A stretch of DNA of 64,000 nucleotides from Hyphodiscus hymeniophilus (taxonomy: Eukaryota; Ascomycota; Leotiomycetes; Helotiales; Hyphodiscaceae), in assembly GCA_016508695.1 (NCBI GenBank), contig VNKQ01000004.1, positions 806,001-870,000 of the forward strand, given 5' to 3'. Positions 34,979-46,546 of this stretch are shown here, in pieces; the stretch's first letter is position 1; each line of letters starts with the position of its first letter. The notes below the pieces were generated by a model. That model was not told the origin of the DNA and searched no databases. It worked only from the letters and a program-made list of their open reading frames with translations. A program made the translations under genes and the position numbers.

Positions 34979-37900
34979 ATGCGCGAAGAAAATGAGATCA
35001 TGGACGAGCTCCAAGGACTCGATGGGTATACCCTTCCCCTCCTGCCCAGATCGTCTCTTTGTTTGGTCGAGTATCTGCTAAGAGATCCTCAACAGCGAGC
35101 TCAAGAGTTTCCCCCCAGATGCCCATTGGTTCTGTCCAAGACGAAATGATGAGGACCATATCGATTACGACCACCCTTTTGAACCCGAGGAAGATATGAG
35201 CCCCGAGACGAAACTCGAGTTGATACAAGATGCAAAAAGGCGGCACGATGTGGCATACAAATACTCTCTTATCTTTGGTCTATCTCCTGATGTATCAGGA
35301 GTGTTATCGAAGGACTATGCTCAGCGGCTGGACTTGCTTTTGACCACCTGTGACAAGTGCATTCGTAACTGGCACATCGGACGAAAGCCATACTTGAAGG
35401 ACCTAGTAGAGCACGCAACATCTCATCCCTTGGCTTTTCATTTCTGACCTTATTTGCAGGCAATTCGATGATGAGACGGTCTCACAGTTTTCCCACCGAC
35501 TTGATGCTATCGATTTTGAGCGGCTCGATGCCGGCCTCAAAACTGCTGGGGAGATTCTGGATCAAGCAGAGCCAAACGAGCGCTCTCAAGCTCTGATTGC
35601 GAAACATGACAGTAGAGCCCTGCTTGCTCTTTTCGAGGCGCTGTGCTGCGTCGACTACCACAAATCCGACGAGCAGCTCGCGAAATACTTCAATAATGTC
35701 TTTGAAAAGGTACAGAATAGGAAGATTCTTCGGATAGGGGATACGTTACCAGCGATGGCCAGGTTTCTCTTCAGCAAAGATTTCTACCGAACGCGGTTCG
35801 CTACCAATGCATGGCAAAAGATGTTGGAACCTCTGACGCCCAAAATATTTGACTGGGTCGTCCACGATGCGTTGACAGACGCTATTGTGTCGTTGTCGCA
35901 GCCAAATACTAGTATCTCAGAGATCCGGAGATTCTGGGACGGATTCCTCGTTATGCTCGACAGCATGGACGAAGAAATCATCACACATTCTCTACGGGCA
36001 ATGGAAGTTCAGCCTAACATATACTTCCTTGCCCTTTCGCATCTGGCTTCTAGCTCGGAAGAGATTGTTGGCCTAGCGATTGAAGCCATCCGCCGACTCC
36101 TCACGAAATCTCCAAAAAACTTCTGGTCAGCATTCGCAACTATATCTCCCACGGTCATCGCCGAGCAAATTTTCGCAAGCCCAGCATTTGATAAGTTGCT
36201 CGAAAAATCTCAGGACTTCGAACACCCAGAACTTTCGCCCGTGACAAACTGGATACCAGAATTCCTCAGTTCTCTCCAGTCCGTACATCAACTCGATGCT
36301 TGTCGAACATTGCTATACAACCTCCTGGAACGTCTACAGATCAGCCAATTCTCGGGAAACGCCAGGATGTCTTGCTGTCGTGCCGGCTTGAATGCCTTAA
36401 GCACCACATTGCAAACATTCATCAAGTCCGACTACAAGATTAATCCATCCACATCTCTCATTGTGATAGGAGATATAATGGGTTTGGTGAACACCTATAA
36501 AAGTACTATCACTGGGTGTGCTGGCTTACGTGCCGACAACGACAAGCGGCAACTGGAACTCAAAAGACTTGGAATGCTCGTTATCCGGGATGTACTCGCT
36601 CTTGATTGCAAGACTCTGAATGCAGAGTACTTCGCTCTTGAAGCCGGAGCGAAGATTCAGCGCGGTCTCAAGAGCCATTCGCAATCAATCTGGGAAGCCG
36701 TCTTGGATATCTTCTTTCCTGGAGACTTTGATCTCGCCAAAAGTATCCTAGCTGCCACATCTTCTCTGATCGGACTTGATGAGCTGCGGCCAGTCTCGAG
36801 GAAGTCTAGATTACCTGAAGACCATGCCCACTACAACAAGGCGTTCAAGCAGCTAAACGGCAACGTTGCAAAGGTGTTTCAACGCCTCAGCGACTTCGAA
36901 CCTTCGGATCTGCGAAAAATGTACGAAACTCCTCAGATCGCTCGCCCCATGTTTGCTGGCCTCCTTTCGGCGGAACAGGACATATACGAAGCCTCTGTGG
37001 GTGTTATCAAAACGATGACCGGCGAAACCGACCAGGACGATGCGATCAAACGTCTTTTGGAACAGGCATTTTCTCCTACTATGAATTCTCTGACCTATGC
37101 TGTCACCAAGATCAAGCACGCGTGTACATTCACACCGGTGATATACTTGCTGTCCATCGGAAAACGAGTTCTTGAAGCGCTCTGTGGAAATACTGGAGTC
37201 CTACGCACTCGGACCAGCCTATCCGCCAGCGAGCAAAGCGCAGTTATGGCATGGTGGAGTGTCCAGTGGCGGGCAATGGATGTAGTCTTCTCCAACCTTG
37301 AACCTTGGGCGATGCGAGTCGACAAGCCAACGACATTCCTACAAGACTTCTGTCGTGACGCTATGGAGTACGCCGAATCATTGTTCGATAAACACAGTGT
37401 TCTTGCAACTGCTTTGCGAGAATCAAGCCCCTCCGAAAACGATTCAGGGTCTTTAAAAGCTTCCTCCAAGGCGTCCATAACGAAAGTTTTGGATGTTATT
37501 TGTCAAAACGTGAACGGCCTGACGATGTTGGTACGACTGAGAGATGCATATCTTGTGGATCAAGTTACGAACCTGCTTAGCAAGTTGCTACGAAGCCTTG
37601 GAGAGTATGATCTAGAAATCACAACTTTCGCACTGGATTATATCACAGATGCTTGCCAGGGCGTCAAGAAAACCAACTTAACCATGCAGCAGAGAGCCGA
37701 GTTGCAGAGAACTCTTGATGAGCATCAAGGTTTCGAGTACAGCGAGATGCCTTTCCACCCTGCCCCGAAGAAACAGTCAACTATCGACTCGTGGTCTAAG
37801 TCTGCAGATGGGGTCAAGCATGAACCATCTTTTGCTAGAGGCTCGTTACCGGTAGCCGTATCCGCAAAGACCCTGACTCTACAAGAAAAGAATAGACTTG

Positions 37901-40900
37901 AGGTATTGAAAGCCGAACAGGATCGACAACAGTTCAAGGACCGACGTCGACAAGCCGAAGATGATAGAAAACGAGCAAATGCCGAGGCAGTTGCGAAGGC
38001 GAAGGCCCTTCGAGGCGCGACAGTCCGGGGCGAAGGTTCAGGACTCAAGGACATCGGTGGTGTCATGGGTAAAGACCACGCCCCAGCCCGCAGTGAAATC
38101 ATGGTTGGATCATCAGACGAAGATTCGGACTCGGACTCAGACGAAGACGAGACAAATGCTCTCGTCAAAACTCGGAAAGCAACTTCGAAGAAAGTCGCCG
38201 AATATGAAGAGAGTCGGCGCCGCGCTTTGTTGAAACAGCAGCAAGGCCCGGTAAAGAAGACAAAGATCCAGAGATCGGCGAAGGATATGCGAGCTCGGGT
38301 TGAACCCAACATGGACAGACTATATCTCGAGATCCTGAATTGGGACATCTTCCATGAGGGTGATAAGCCGCCAAGTAAAATGGAATGTGTTCGCATCGAA
38401 GACAGATTCCAGGAACTCGATCGCTATAAGGACACGTTCACTCCGTTGCTCATCTCCGAGGTTTGGCGTTCTCTCGTCACTGCCAAAGATGAGAGCAATT
38501 TCAAACCCATTGAGATCAAGGTTCTCAATCGACTTTCAGTAGACAAATTCATGGAAGTGAGCACCAACATGCCAATGCCTGCCAAACGTTCGGACCTCAA
38601 GATCTCTGAGCGCGATATTGTGCTTTTGTCCAAAAGTAACGATCCGTTGAACAATCCTCAAGAGCCTCATTGTCTCGCGCGAGTCGAACGTACCACACGT
38701 AAGAAAGACGTTGTCGAGGTCACCTACAAAATTAGTAGAGAAGTCACTCCAGACTTCTTGCAAGTACTGTGTCCCAATGGTAAAATCCACGCTGTCAAGA
38801 TTGCGGATATGACGACGACTCAACGCGAGTATGCCGCTTTGAGTAGTTTGGAATATTACGATCTGTGCGATGAAGTCTTAGAAGCCAAGCCTTCACCGAT
38901 TCAGAAATATGGAGGGGATAGGGTGTCACAGACGTCAGCCAAATACAATCTCAACAAAGGGCAAGCACAAGCAATCTTGTCCGCCAACGATAATGATGGG
39001 TTCACCCTGATTCAAGGTCCCCTGGATCCGGAAAGACGAAAACCATCATCGCAATGGTTGGCACTCTCCTTACCCGAATACTGCAGGAACAGCGACAACA
39101 ACAAGCGCAGGCCAGACCTCATATCAATCATGCACCAGGTGGCGCCAAACCTGCCGCACCAGTGCCAAAGAAGAAGCTCCTGATTTGCGCGCCCAGTAAT
39201 GCCGCTGTTGATGAGTTGGTCGTTCGATTGAAGGAGGGAGTTCAACCTCTTGACGGGGCTTCCCAAAAGATAAATGTTATCCGAATTGGACGAAGCGATG
39301 CCATTAATGCCGATGTTAAAGATGTCATGCTTGACGAATTAGTCAGACAGAAGCTTGAAGGGACTGACGGCGAAAAGAACAAACTCTTTCAAGATCGAGA
39401 CAAGCTCCACCAAGAAGCTGGCAGAGTCAAGGATCGACTGAATGAGATTCGGCCTCAGATGGACGCTGCTCGGGCTACCAATGACAAATCATCAGAGCAG
39501 CAGCTGCAGCGCGAATTCGATACGTTGAAGCGCACCCAAGGGCAGATTGGTGCCAAGATCGATGCAGACAAGCAAAGTGGAAACACTGTTAGTCGTCAAA
39601 ATGAAATCAATCGTCGCCAGTTTCAGCAGCAGATTATTGATGGCGCTCACGTATTGTGTGCCACCCTCAGTGGTAGCGGCCACGATATGTTCAAGAATCT
39701 GAATGTGGAGTTTGAGACTGTCATCATCGATGAGGCGGCTCAGTGCATTGAGCTCAGCGCTCTGATTCCACTCAAGTACGGCTGCTCCAAGTGTATCCTC
39801 GTCGGAGACCCCGAGCAGCTGCCACCTACAGTTTTATCAAGAGCGGCACAAAGCTATGGATACGAGCAGAGTCTGTTCGTCCGGATGCAACGCAATCATC
39901 CCAAAGACGTCCATCTTCTCGACACGCAGTACCGCATGCATCCAGAGATCAGTGCCTTCCCCAGTCAACAATTCTACCACAGCAGGTTAGTTGACGGCCC
40001 GAATATGGCCCAGGCTCGAGACAAGCCTTGGCATGTAAGCTCCATACTCGGTCCGTATCGTTTCTTCGACGTGGAAGGTGTGCAGACGAAAGAAGCTCGA
40101 GGGCATTCATTTATAAACGTCCCGGAGATGAACGCTGCCATGGCACTCTATCGCCGACTTAAGGCCGACTATGGAGGTTATGACTTCAAAGGCAAAATTG
40201 GCATCATCACAACCTACAAAGCACAATTGATTGAGCTGAAATCGAGGTTCGCAAGACAATATGGCGATCAAATTTTTGAAGAGATCGAATTCAACACGAC
40301 TGACGCCTTCCAAGGTCGCGAACGGGAGATTATTATCTTCTCTTGTGTTAGAGCCAAGGCGACCGGAGGTATTGGCTTCCTCGGCGACATCAGACGAATG
40401 AATGTCGGTCTTACTCGAGCCAAATCCTCCCTGTGGGTTCTTGGAGATTCTCGTTCGTTGCAACAGGGTCAATTTTGGAATAGGCTTATCGAAGATGCAA
40501 AGGCTCGCGATAAGTACACTGGCGGGGATGTGATGGGTCTCTTCTCGAGACCAACAACTCGAGACCGTAAGGTCGCTCCTCGTGTCAACGGTAATGTGGC
40601 TTCTTCAGTCGTATCTAGACAATCCGCTACAATTCCTAGTCCCAAATCCGAGAATGACGACGTCGTGATGATTGACCCTCCCAGCACTTCCACTTCAAGA
40701 AAATCATCGGGAGTATCTACCAATCCGCCATCGGCGAATCTGAATGGAGCTCGACCTGTGGTCAAGCGAGAACCTCAGTCACTACTTGGAATCAAGAAAG
40801 AGAGTAGTAAGAAGTCGTCTACCCGGGACCTCAACGAGCATGGAAAGCGGTCTCGAGAGACGTCTGCGATTGAGGAGGGCGAACCACCAAAGAAGGTAAG

Positions 40901-41145
40901 TACGAATGCATACGCTGCTTGCGTGTCATCAATCATTGTTATGACTTCAAGCTTTCTGACCAACATGTAAATAGATCATCCCACCAGGGAAGGCAGGGAA
41001 CGTAGATCTTAGCGCAGCATTGGCAGCAAGAGAGGCGGCACTGAAGGCAGCACCTCCAACACGCCCAGTGGGAGTAGCACCGCCGCGCAGAAAACCTCCT
41101 GCCGATCCATTCATTGCGCGCAAACCAAAACCGAAGCGTCAATAG
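34979..41145 (+). CDS. SEN1: Sen1-type RNA/DNA helicase (with apparent frameshift)
   Basis: Exons are 34979-35025, 35096-35410, 35460-40895 and 40975-41145. Their sum is 5969 nt, one short of a whole number of codons, because one base is missing in the Walker A coding sequence at 39019-39022. Allowing for it, the protein is about 1989 aa, normal for Sen1. The N-terminal half is the Sen1_N HEAT-like domain; a Lys/Glu-rich linker with an acidic serine patch follows near 38100, then the superfamily-1 helicase core. Motifs are A-P-S-N-A-A-V-D-E-L, D-E-A-A-Q (motif II), G-D-P-E-Q-L-P-P-T, Q-Y-R-M-H-P-E, T-T-Y-K-A-Q and D-A-F-Q-G-R-E-R (motifs III-V), and V-G-L-T-R-A-K (VI). Sen1 unwinds RNA:DNA hybrids and terminates transcription of non-coding RNAs in the nucleus. 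Intron 2 has a GC, not GT, donor. Confidence 0.92.
39019..39022 (+). other. One-base deletion in a C run inside Walker A of SEN1
   Basis: The sequence before it reads Ile-Gln-Gly-Pro, the normal lead-in to the helicase Walker A (G-P-P-G-S-G-K-T). Four C residues stand where five are needed, so the frame shifts and stops at 39183. The downstream frame resumes exactly as Sen1. This is either an assembly error in a homopolymer or a real null allele. Confidence 0.8.
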
Positions 41146-42919
41146 ACGAATCACCGGCAAGGAGTTAATTCTTGGGATAGGTGGCACATCATTGCATTTC
41201 TAGAGCGTAGCATTTCCAGGGAGTATCAGGAAAGCCCCACGGGCACGATAGATAGAGTTAGCATTAAAGCACTGCAGGCGAAGCAGGCGATGCAGGCGAT
41301 GCAACGCGAAGCATGCAGCCAGCGCAAGCCTAAGAAGTAACATGAGCAGCTTGTGAAGCAGTGAATTCGCGTATCTCACTGCAACTCTACTCGTACTGCA
41401 TGCAGTTTCTGTGTCTCCCTGCGCCTGCAGGACGTGGGAAAGCTTCCGATGCTGGGTCAGATCAACCTTGCTCGCTAATCTCAACTGCCGCCTCCCCTTG
41501 AGTTGCTGCATCCGAGCGACGGGCACTGTTCGCAGTTGGGAGAAGCTGCAGGATCTCTTGCTCACATATTTGCCGTGACGATGACATACATTCCATGCCC
41601 TCCCAGCAACTGTCCGTTCTGTGAAGGTCGGAGTCGGGATGACAAGTATTTGAGCATCTATCTGCTCTCACCCGTCTCTATCTATCAAGCGGCGGTCCCC
41701 AGCGTTGATCAGCCCAAGATGATAGGCTCTACGGCTCCTCCACCCGGCCACCGACGTTGTTTTGCTTTTTGGCTCTGGGCTAGCTAGATATGGCCGCATG
41801 GGGCTTCTGAGCTATCGTTGCATCCCCCCGTCCAATCTCTTTCGTCACTTTCGTCGCTTTCGTGGTAATCAGCGAACTGATCGTCGCCCTCCACGTTGGA
41901 TCATGGATTGTGCCTTTGGGATTTCTGCGATGCTGTGTTACACTGCGCGAGGTTCCTGTGCCTACCCGTCTCGGTAGTGTTGACTATCGTTACGGAGTAC
42001 AGAACAGAACGAGGATTCGAGAAGCCAAGTCCCCTTCTCCCCTTCTCCCCTTCTCCCCTTTCCCGTCTCCCTACCCCAGAGTGCTCGGGAGCAAACGAGA
42101 CAGATGATTCTCGTGGGACTCGCTAGTAAGCAACAGCCTCCACCAACGGCACTATCACTCTAGAGTGCTGTGCGCGCTGTACGGTGGGTGCAGTTGGCCC
42201 ACCAAGTCGAGCACTCTTCTTGGAATAGCGACGGGCGACGGACTCCTAGAGTCCTGGGCAAGAGTCTAAGACAAACGTTTGTCCAGAAGAGTGCTGGTTT
42301 ACGGAATCATCACGGCCGGATGGACCCTTTCCTCGGCTCGTTTGTTTTCTTCTTCAATATCTCCATCCCACTCCCCAAACACCTTGCGCATCTGCAATTC
42401 TCTGCATCGTCTCCTTTGTGAAGCAATCGTGAGCTGGCGTCTCGCTCAATCAAGCGTCAATCGCGAGCTCAAGTCCCACGTAGACAGAGCGAAAAACTCG
42501 ACAACGGTCCTCTTGCTTATCGGGATATCCATCCTCCTTTCGTTATTCATCTACTGGCGGCGTTGACGTTGTCGCATTGCTTTATCGAAATTGCAATCGC
42601 AAAAGCAATATATACTTTCCCAGATCCAGAGCCTATGCTCCTTCGACATCATTTTCTATGCGCGCCTATCCGATACACTCTACTAAACCTAGGAGTCAAG
42701 TCATTGGCCTTATGAGCCTCTCATGTCACAGCTGGTACGGTCGACTTTGTTCCTTCAGCCCATTGCGCGCACAGTCTCTTTATTAGATTCTCCTCGCGTA
42801 GTGAAGCTCGGAGCAAGGTTGGAGCACGATATCCTGGTAAGTCTGCCCCGAAACTATTGGACTGTTCACCAAAAGAGCGGCGAGCTGCATCATTGCTGAC
42901 ACGGCCTCCCGTAGACGAA
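41146..42919. other. Intergenic region with G4-type repeat and probable 5' UTR intron
   Basis: 1.8 kb. Its features are a CCCCTTCT tandem repeat at 42031-42058 and, at the right end, a probable leader intron from GTAAGT at 42837 to CCCGTAG at 42915, ending five bases before the next gene's ATG. A GCAGGCGAAGCAGGCGATGCAGGCGATGCA repeat lies at about 41273-41302. No coding gene is supported. Confidence 0.5.
42031..42058 (-). repeat. (GGGGAGAA)n repeat, canonical G-quadruplex pattern
   Basis: On the minus strand four GGGG runs are separated by three identical 4-base AGAA spacers, which fits the G4 consensus. On the plus strand it reads (CCCCTTCT)n. Confidence 0.75.
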
Positions 42920-45115
42920 ATGCCATCTTCCGTGCGCTCTAGGGCCGCACGCCTAGCCATAAGGGAAAACCCAAGCTCCATTCATATCGGTCGCGAGACT
43001 ACGGTCATAACTGGTGCCGCCGATGCATCAAATAAAAAGGCTCTATATAGCAATATGCCCGCATATGGCAGAGCACAGAGTAGTCAGGGTCCTAGTACGG
43101 CTACGGCACCAGTCCGAGTTCTGAATCGAGGGAATTCGATGTCCAAGATGTCCACTCTTGAGAACAGTCAGATTTCCTCAGACTCGGCTTCCAACAAAGA
43201 GAGCATGAGAGCATTGGCGGAATTTTTGATTCGTTCCGAACCTCCACCATCAAATTTCATGTCCCGGTCCGAGTCAGATGCCGGCAGTCTTCATCCGATA
43301 CAGAAGTCAACTTTCCGAATATTCGGTCGCCAAAAGAGTCATCATAAGACCAAAAAATCCGGCAAAATCCCCAAACTGCTGCAGCTTCCAGACAGTGCCG
43401 TTGCAGCAACCACAATCAGTGGTGTACGTCACATTGCTATTTCGATTCCCCTGGAATACGACAACCCTTACCATGAGACTCCGGCCCTCTCCTCAGCCGC
43501 TTCTCGGCCACGTTCTCATTCCCGGCCCCTTGGCGAAAGAGGAGCTATTACAGTTCTCAAGCCAGTTTCTGAGGCTCGGGAGTCTTTGTCATCTATTCTC
43601 AACGGGCCCAAAATTGAGGAAGAGGCTCGCAACAATGAGGCCAAAAGAAAGTCGCTTGCCGAGTCTGTCGAAACGCCAACAGCAGATGTACTGGGACCAG
43701 AAGCGACCAGGACTATGGAGAAATACTACAAGCAACTGCACCAGCAGCAAAGGAACGGAGCAAAGAGTTCTCAGGCTGAGCGAAAACCTTCAGAGTCGAA
43801 GACCGTGCACAAGAGTCATGTTGCAGCACCACCAGTCAACGTTGCAAGACAAGGTAGTACTCGGAGCGATCCGAGACACTCTGGGGGAACTGTATATAGT
43901 ACAGCTTCGCCGGGCTCTGCAGCTCATTCACGTGGGCCGAGTAGTGCTTCGAGTGCACCGAGCGCATCCGTGATATCTACACCCAAGCTTGCACTGCAAC
44001 CGCGGAATTCGAGCGTAACGAAGGTATCACCAGCAGCGCAGGCTGAACTTGGCAAAGCCTACCATGTAAATAGCCAGCTGACAGCTGAAGACATCTCCAA
44101 AGCCTCGCAAATCTCCCGCCAGTCCGTTGTGCCGGCGGGAGAGACTACATCCTTGGACGCAATCATTGGAACGGCAAAGGAAGCTCAGGGCTACAGCCCG
44201 GGTACCCAAGCCGCCAGCAGAGGCAATCCTCCCAGAACACTGGACCCTTCGGAACCTCTGAGTCCTGCCCCAACTCGAGAACTACCCGATGTGCCTGAAA
44301 GTCCGTGCATCCCTGATTTCTTACCATCACCATCGCCTATCAATCGGAAGAATGCTCCAACCATTGGGGTGATCGACGATGCGCTGGCCAAGACCAGGGG
44401 CACGCCTACCGCACATAACATTGTCGAGCATTCGACCCAAAGCAGGCAAGACCGCGTCAAGGCAAGAAAACAACGGGACGTAGCTACTTACAGAGACAAT
44501 TCGACAAACGAGAAAGTCCCTTTGACCGGAACAGTGTCCTCGACGGATCCCCAAATCCTCGTTACAACCCCAGCGAAAAGTACGAAGCGCGGAAGCACAC
44601 ACCACCCCGACACTATCCGCTTTAATGCTATATCCGAGATCATGCTCGTCGCCGACCTGCCACCATACACTGACTTGGTGACAGGGCAAGATATATCCTC
44701 TGTTCCATCACCAGGGTGTGCAACGAGGAAGAGAGCCAAGGACTCCGACTCAAATGGAACCTTAGGTGCTCAAGGAACGCACACGCCTCCTTCAAGCGCG
44801 GGAAGCGAAAGTGACAGCACGGCTCCCAGCCGCCTCGGATATCGAATGAGTAAAAATGCAGTCTTAGATACAAGGCGGCAGGAGCGGAGGGTGAAGCGTA
44901 ATATGAGCTTGAGAGAGAAAGAGACGGATGCCAGGTTAGGCAAACTCGAGAGGGACAACAGGATGCTTATTACTACATTGAGTAGCATCGCAAGCTCGTT
45001 TGGGGAATTGAATAGGGTGCTGCCTCGGACTGGGCTGCAGGCGAGTGAGCATGGAATGTTGACAGGTGTCAATGGGGAGTTGAGAGATGGAGGAGATATG
45101 GGTGAAAGAGCTTAG
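42920..45115 (+). CDS. Large disordered orphan protein with C-terminal coiled coil
   Basis: 731 aa from the ATG at 42920 in one uninterrupted exon. The open frame continues 5' but without an ATG until a leader intron would start (GTAAGT at 42837), so 42920 is the best start. Most of the protein is Ser/Thr/Pro/Arg-rich and probably unstructured. Residues near 150-170 are a basic patch including K-S-H-H-K-T-K-K. The last 90 residues are helical and highly charged (R-R-Q-E-R-R-V-K-R-N, then L-x-K-L-E-R-D-N-R-M-L heptads), a likely coiled coil. I know no family for it. Composition and layout suit a cytoskeletal, septal or signalling scaffold, but that is only an impression. Confidence 0.7.
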   Translation: MPSSVRSRAARLAIRENPSSIHIGRETTVITGAADASNKKALYSNMPAYGRAQSSQGPSTATAPVRVLNRGNSMSKMSTLENSQISSDSASNKESMRALAEFLIRSEPPPSNFMSRSESDAGSLHPIQKSTFRIFGRQKSHHKTKKSGKIPKLLQLPDSAVAATTISGVRHIAISIPLEYDNPYHETPALSSAASRPRSHSRPLGERGAITVLKPVSEARESLSSILNGPKIEEEARNNEAKRKSLAESVETPTADVLGPEATRTMEKYYKQLHQQQRNGAKSSQAERKPSESKTVHKSHVAAPPVNVARQGSTRSDPRHSGGTVYSTASPGSAAHSRGPSSASSAPSASVISTPKLALQPRNSSVTKVSPAAQAELGKAYHVNSQLTAEDISKASQISRQSVVPAGETTSLDAIIGTAKEAQGYSPGTQAASRGNPPRTLDPSEPLSPAPTRELPDVPESPCIPDFLPSPSPINRKNAPTIGVIDDALAKTRGTPTAHNIVEHSTQSRQDRVKARKQRDVATYRDNSTNEKVPLTGTVSSTDPQILVTTPAKSTKRGSTHHPDTIRFNAISEIMLVADLPPYTDLVTGQDISSVPSPGCATRKRAKDSDSNGTLGAQGTHTPPSSAGSESDSTAPSRLGYRMSKNAVLDTRRQERRVKRNMSLREKETDARLGKLERDNRMLITTLSSIASSFGELNRVLPRTGLQASEHGMLTGVNGELRDGGDMGERA

Positions 45116-46546
45116 ACCCGTTTATCATGAAGTTGGGTTTCGGACACTGTGAAAGTTTATTAGCGGATTTACGGTTTTGGAAAGGGAGCGTGGAAGTTGT
45201 AGATATTGAGTGAGTTGAATAGACTTGGAGATGAACCGTAGGAGAGTCATCATATTCTAATGTAATTTCCAACAAACCGTCTTATCTACAAATCCCGAGT
45301 GAATGCCAGCCCCATATCAGCCCTCTCCTCACCCTCAATGACAACTAGCACTAGCTCTCATCTCTTACTCTTAGCTGATAGGTGACGATGTCTGCACGAC
45401 TCGGGCGAATTGTGCCATCCCGGGTGTATGCATCCCAAGCCCACGAAGCACTTGCAACCTCCGATTGCATCACGGAAGGGTTCTTCCTCTGCGACGTGCG
45501 ACAATAGTGCAGCCCTTTCCACCTCAACGTCCGCTCTTCCTCTCAAATCCCATACCGAGAACCACTTCGTTGGTGTCTTGGGGAATGCAGCCAAGGCGAA
45601 TCGGTGCCTCGCTTGCTTACGGGGAGAGGGGCTTATCAGCCCCAGCTGGGCAGGCGTACCCGACCGTCCCTGGAACTTGCCCCGAGCTATGGAGGTGCGC
45701 CAGTGAGAAGGAGATGAGATGCCGAGGTGCGCAATGTAGACGGAGGAGTAAGAGATCGACGATATTGGCCTTGCACAATTTAAAGAATGTAGAAGCAACA
45801 CATATCCGTAGTAAAGCCAGAATCGTTTCATAAGATCCTAATCGCTAAAGGGCTTTGCAACAATTTGGAATTCGGCAATTTAAGACGTGGTAAGATTCTA
45901 AATCATTCGAACTTGACAAATAATCAATAACTTAGATAGCTTGTTCATCTGAGAACCAAAAAGCGGTTCTTGGTAAACCTGGGTAAGCTCTGAGCGAATA
46001 AATGGAGTCGAGACTAACGTCTCTGAATGATTCGTTCATCGTAGATCAGCTACTCCACCACTCCTCATTCACCAGATTCACCACTTCTCGGGAAGATCCT
46101 TCTGCTACTCAACGTGTTCCGCCGAATGGCACTGTTTATTTCGAGTCTACAATCGCTAGAAATAACTCATGCCTTCCTCTGAAGCTTCCACGACGGGAGG
46201 ATACCTGATCACCGGCGTGTTGATTTGATGGTTACTACCCCTTTTTAAGCGAGCCGGTGACCGGTCTGAATAGACATTCCAGAATCAAATGGAGATATTG
46301 CTTGTGGATGGAGGTCGCTCTCGCTTAAGGTCACAAAGGGAACTCCCGGACAGCTGACCATCTCCTGTTAAAGCATACAGAGTTCGTTCCCAAAGCCATT
46401 CGTTGCTCATACGACTGGTAGTCATTCGAGGAGTGGTTGCAGAGTGTGGGTGAGGTACGAGGCTCGTTCCGTTCGTATTTGAAATGTCTAGTCTATTACA
46501 GTCAGATCTCTATCTACATATTTCAGGCTCCAATCTGCCGGCTTGT
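45116..46546. other. Intergenic region between converging genes
   Basis: 1.4 kb with 3' flanks of the orphan gene (+) and the phosphatase gene (-). Several short ORFs exist at 45360-45830 on both strands, but none has a domain or splice support. Confidence 0.4.

Noticed and set aside
37725..38396. 223-codon minus-strand ORF inside SEN1
   Set aside because: It reads the Lys/Glu and Ser/Asp-rich linker of Sen1 in reverse, giving a Ser/Phe/Arg-rich artefact.
42723..42836. ATG-started 38-codon exon ahead of the orphan gene
   Set aside because: It ends at a good donor, but its phase does not join the downstream frame at the available acceptor, so it is treated as leader sequence.
42857..42919. 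Longer N-terminus of the orphan protein from 42857
   Set aside because: The codon is TTG and lies inside the probable leader intron.
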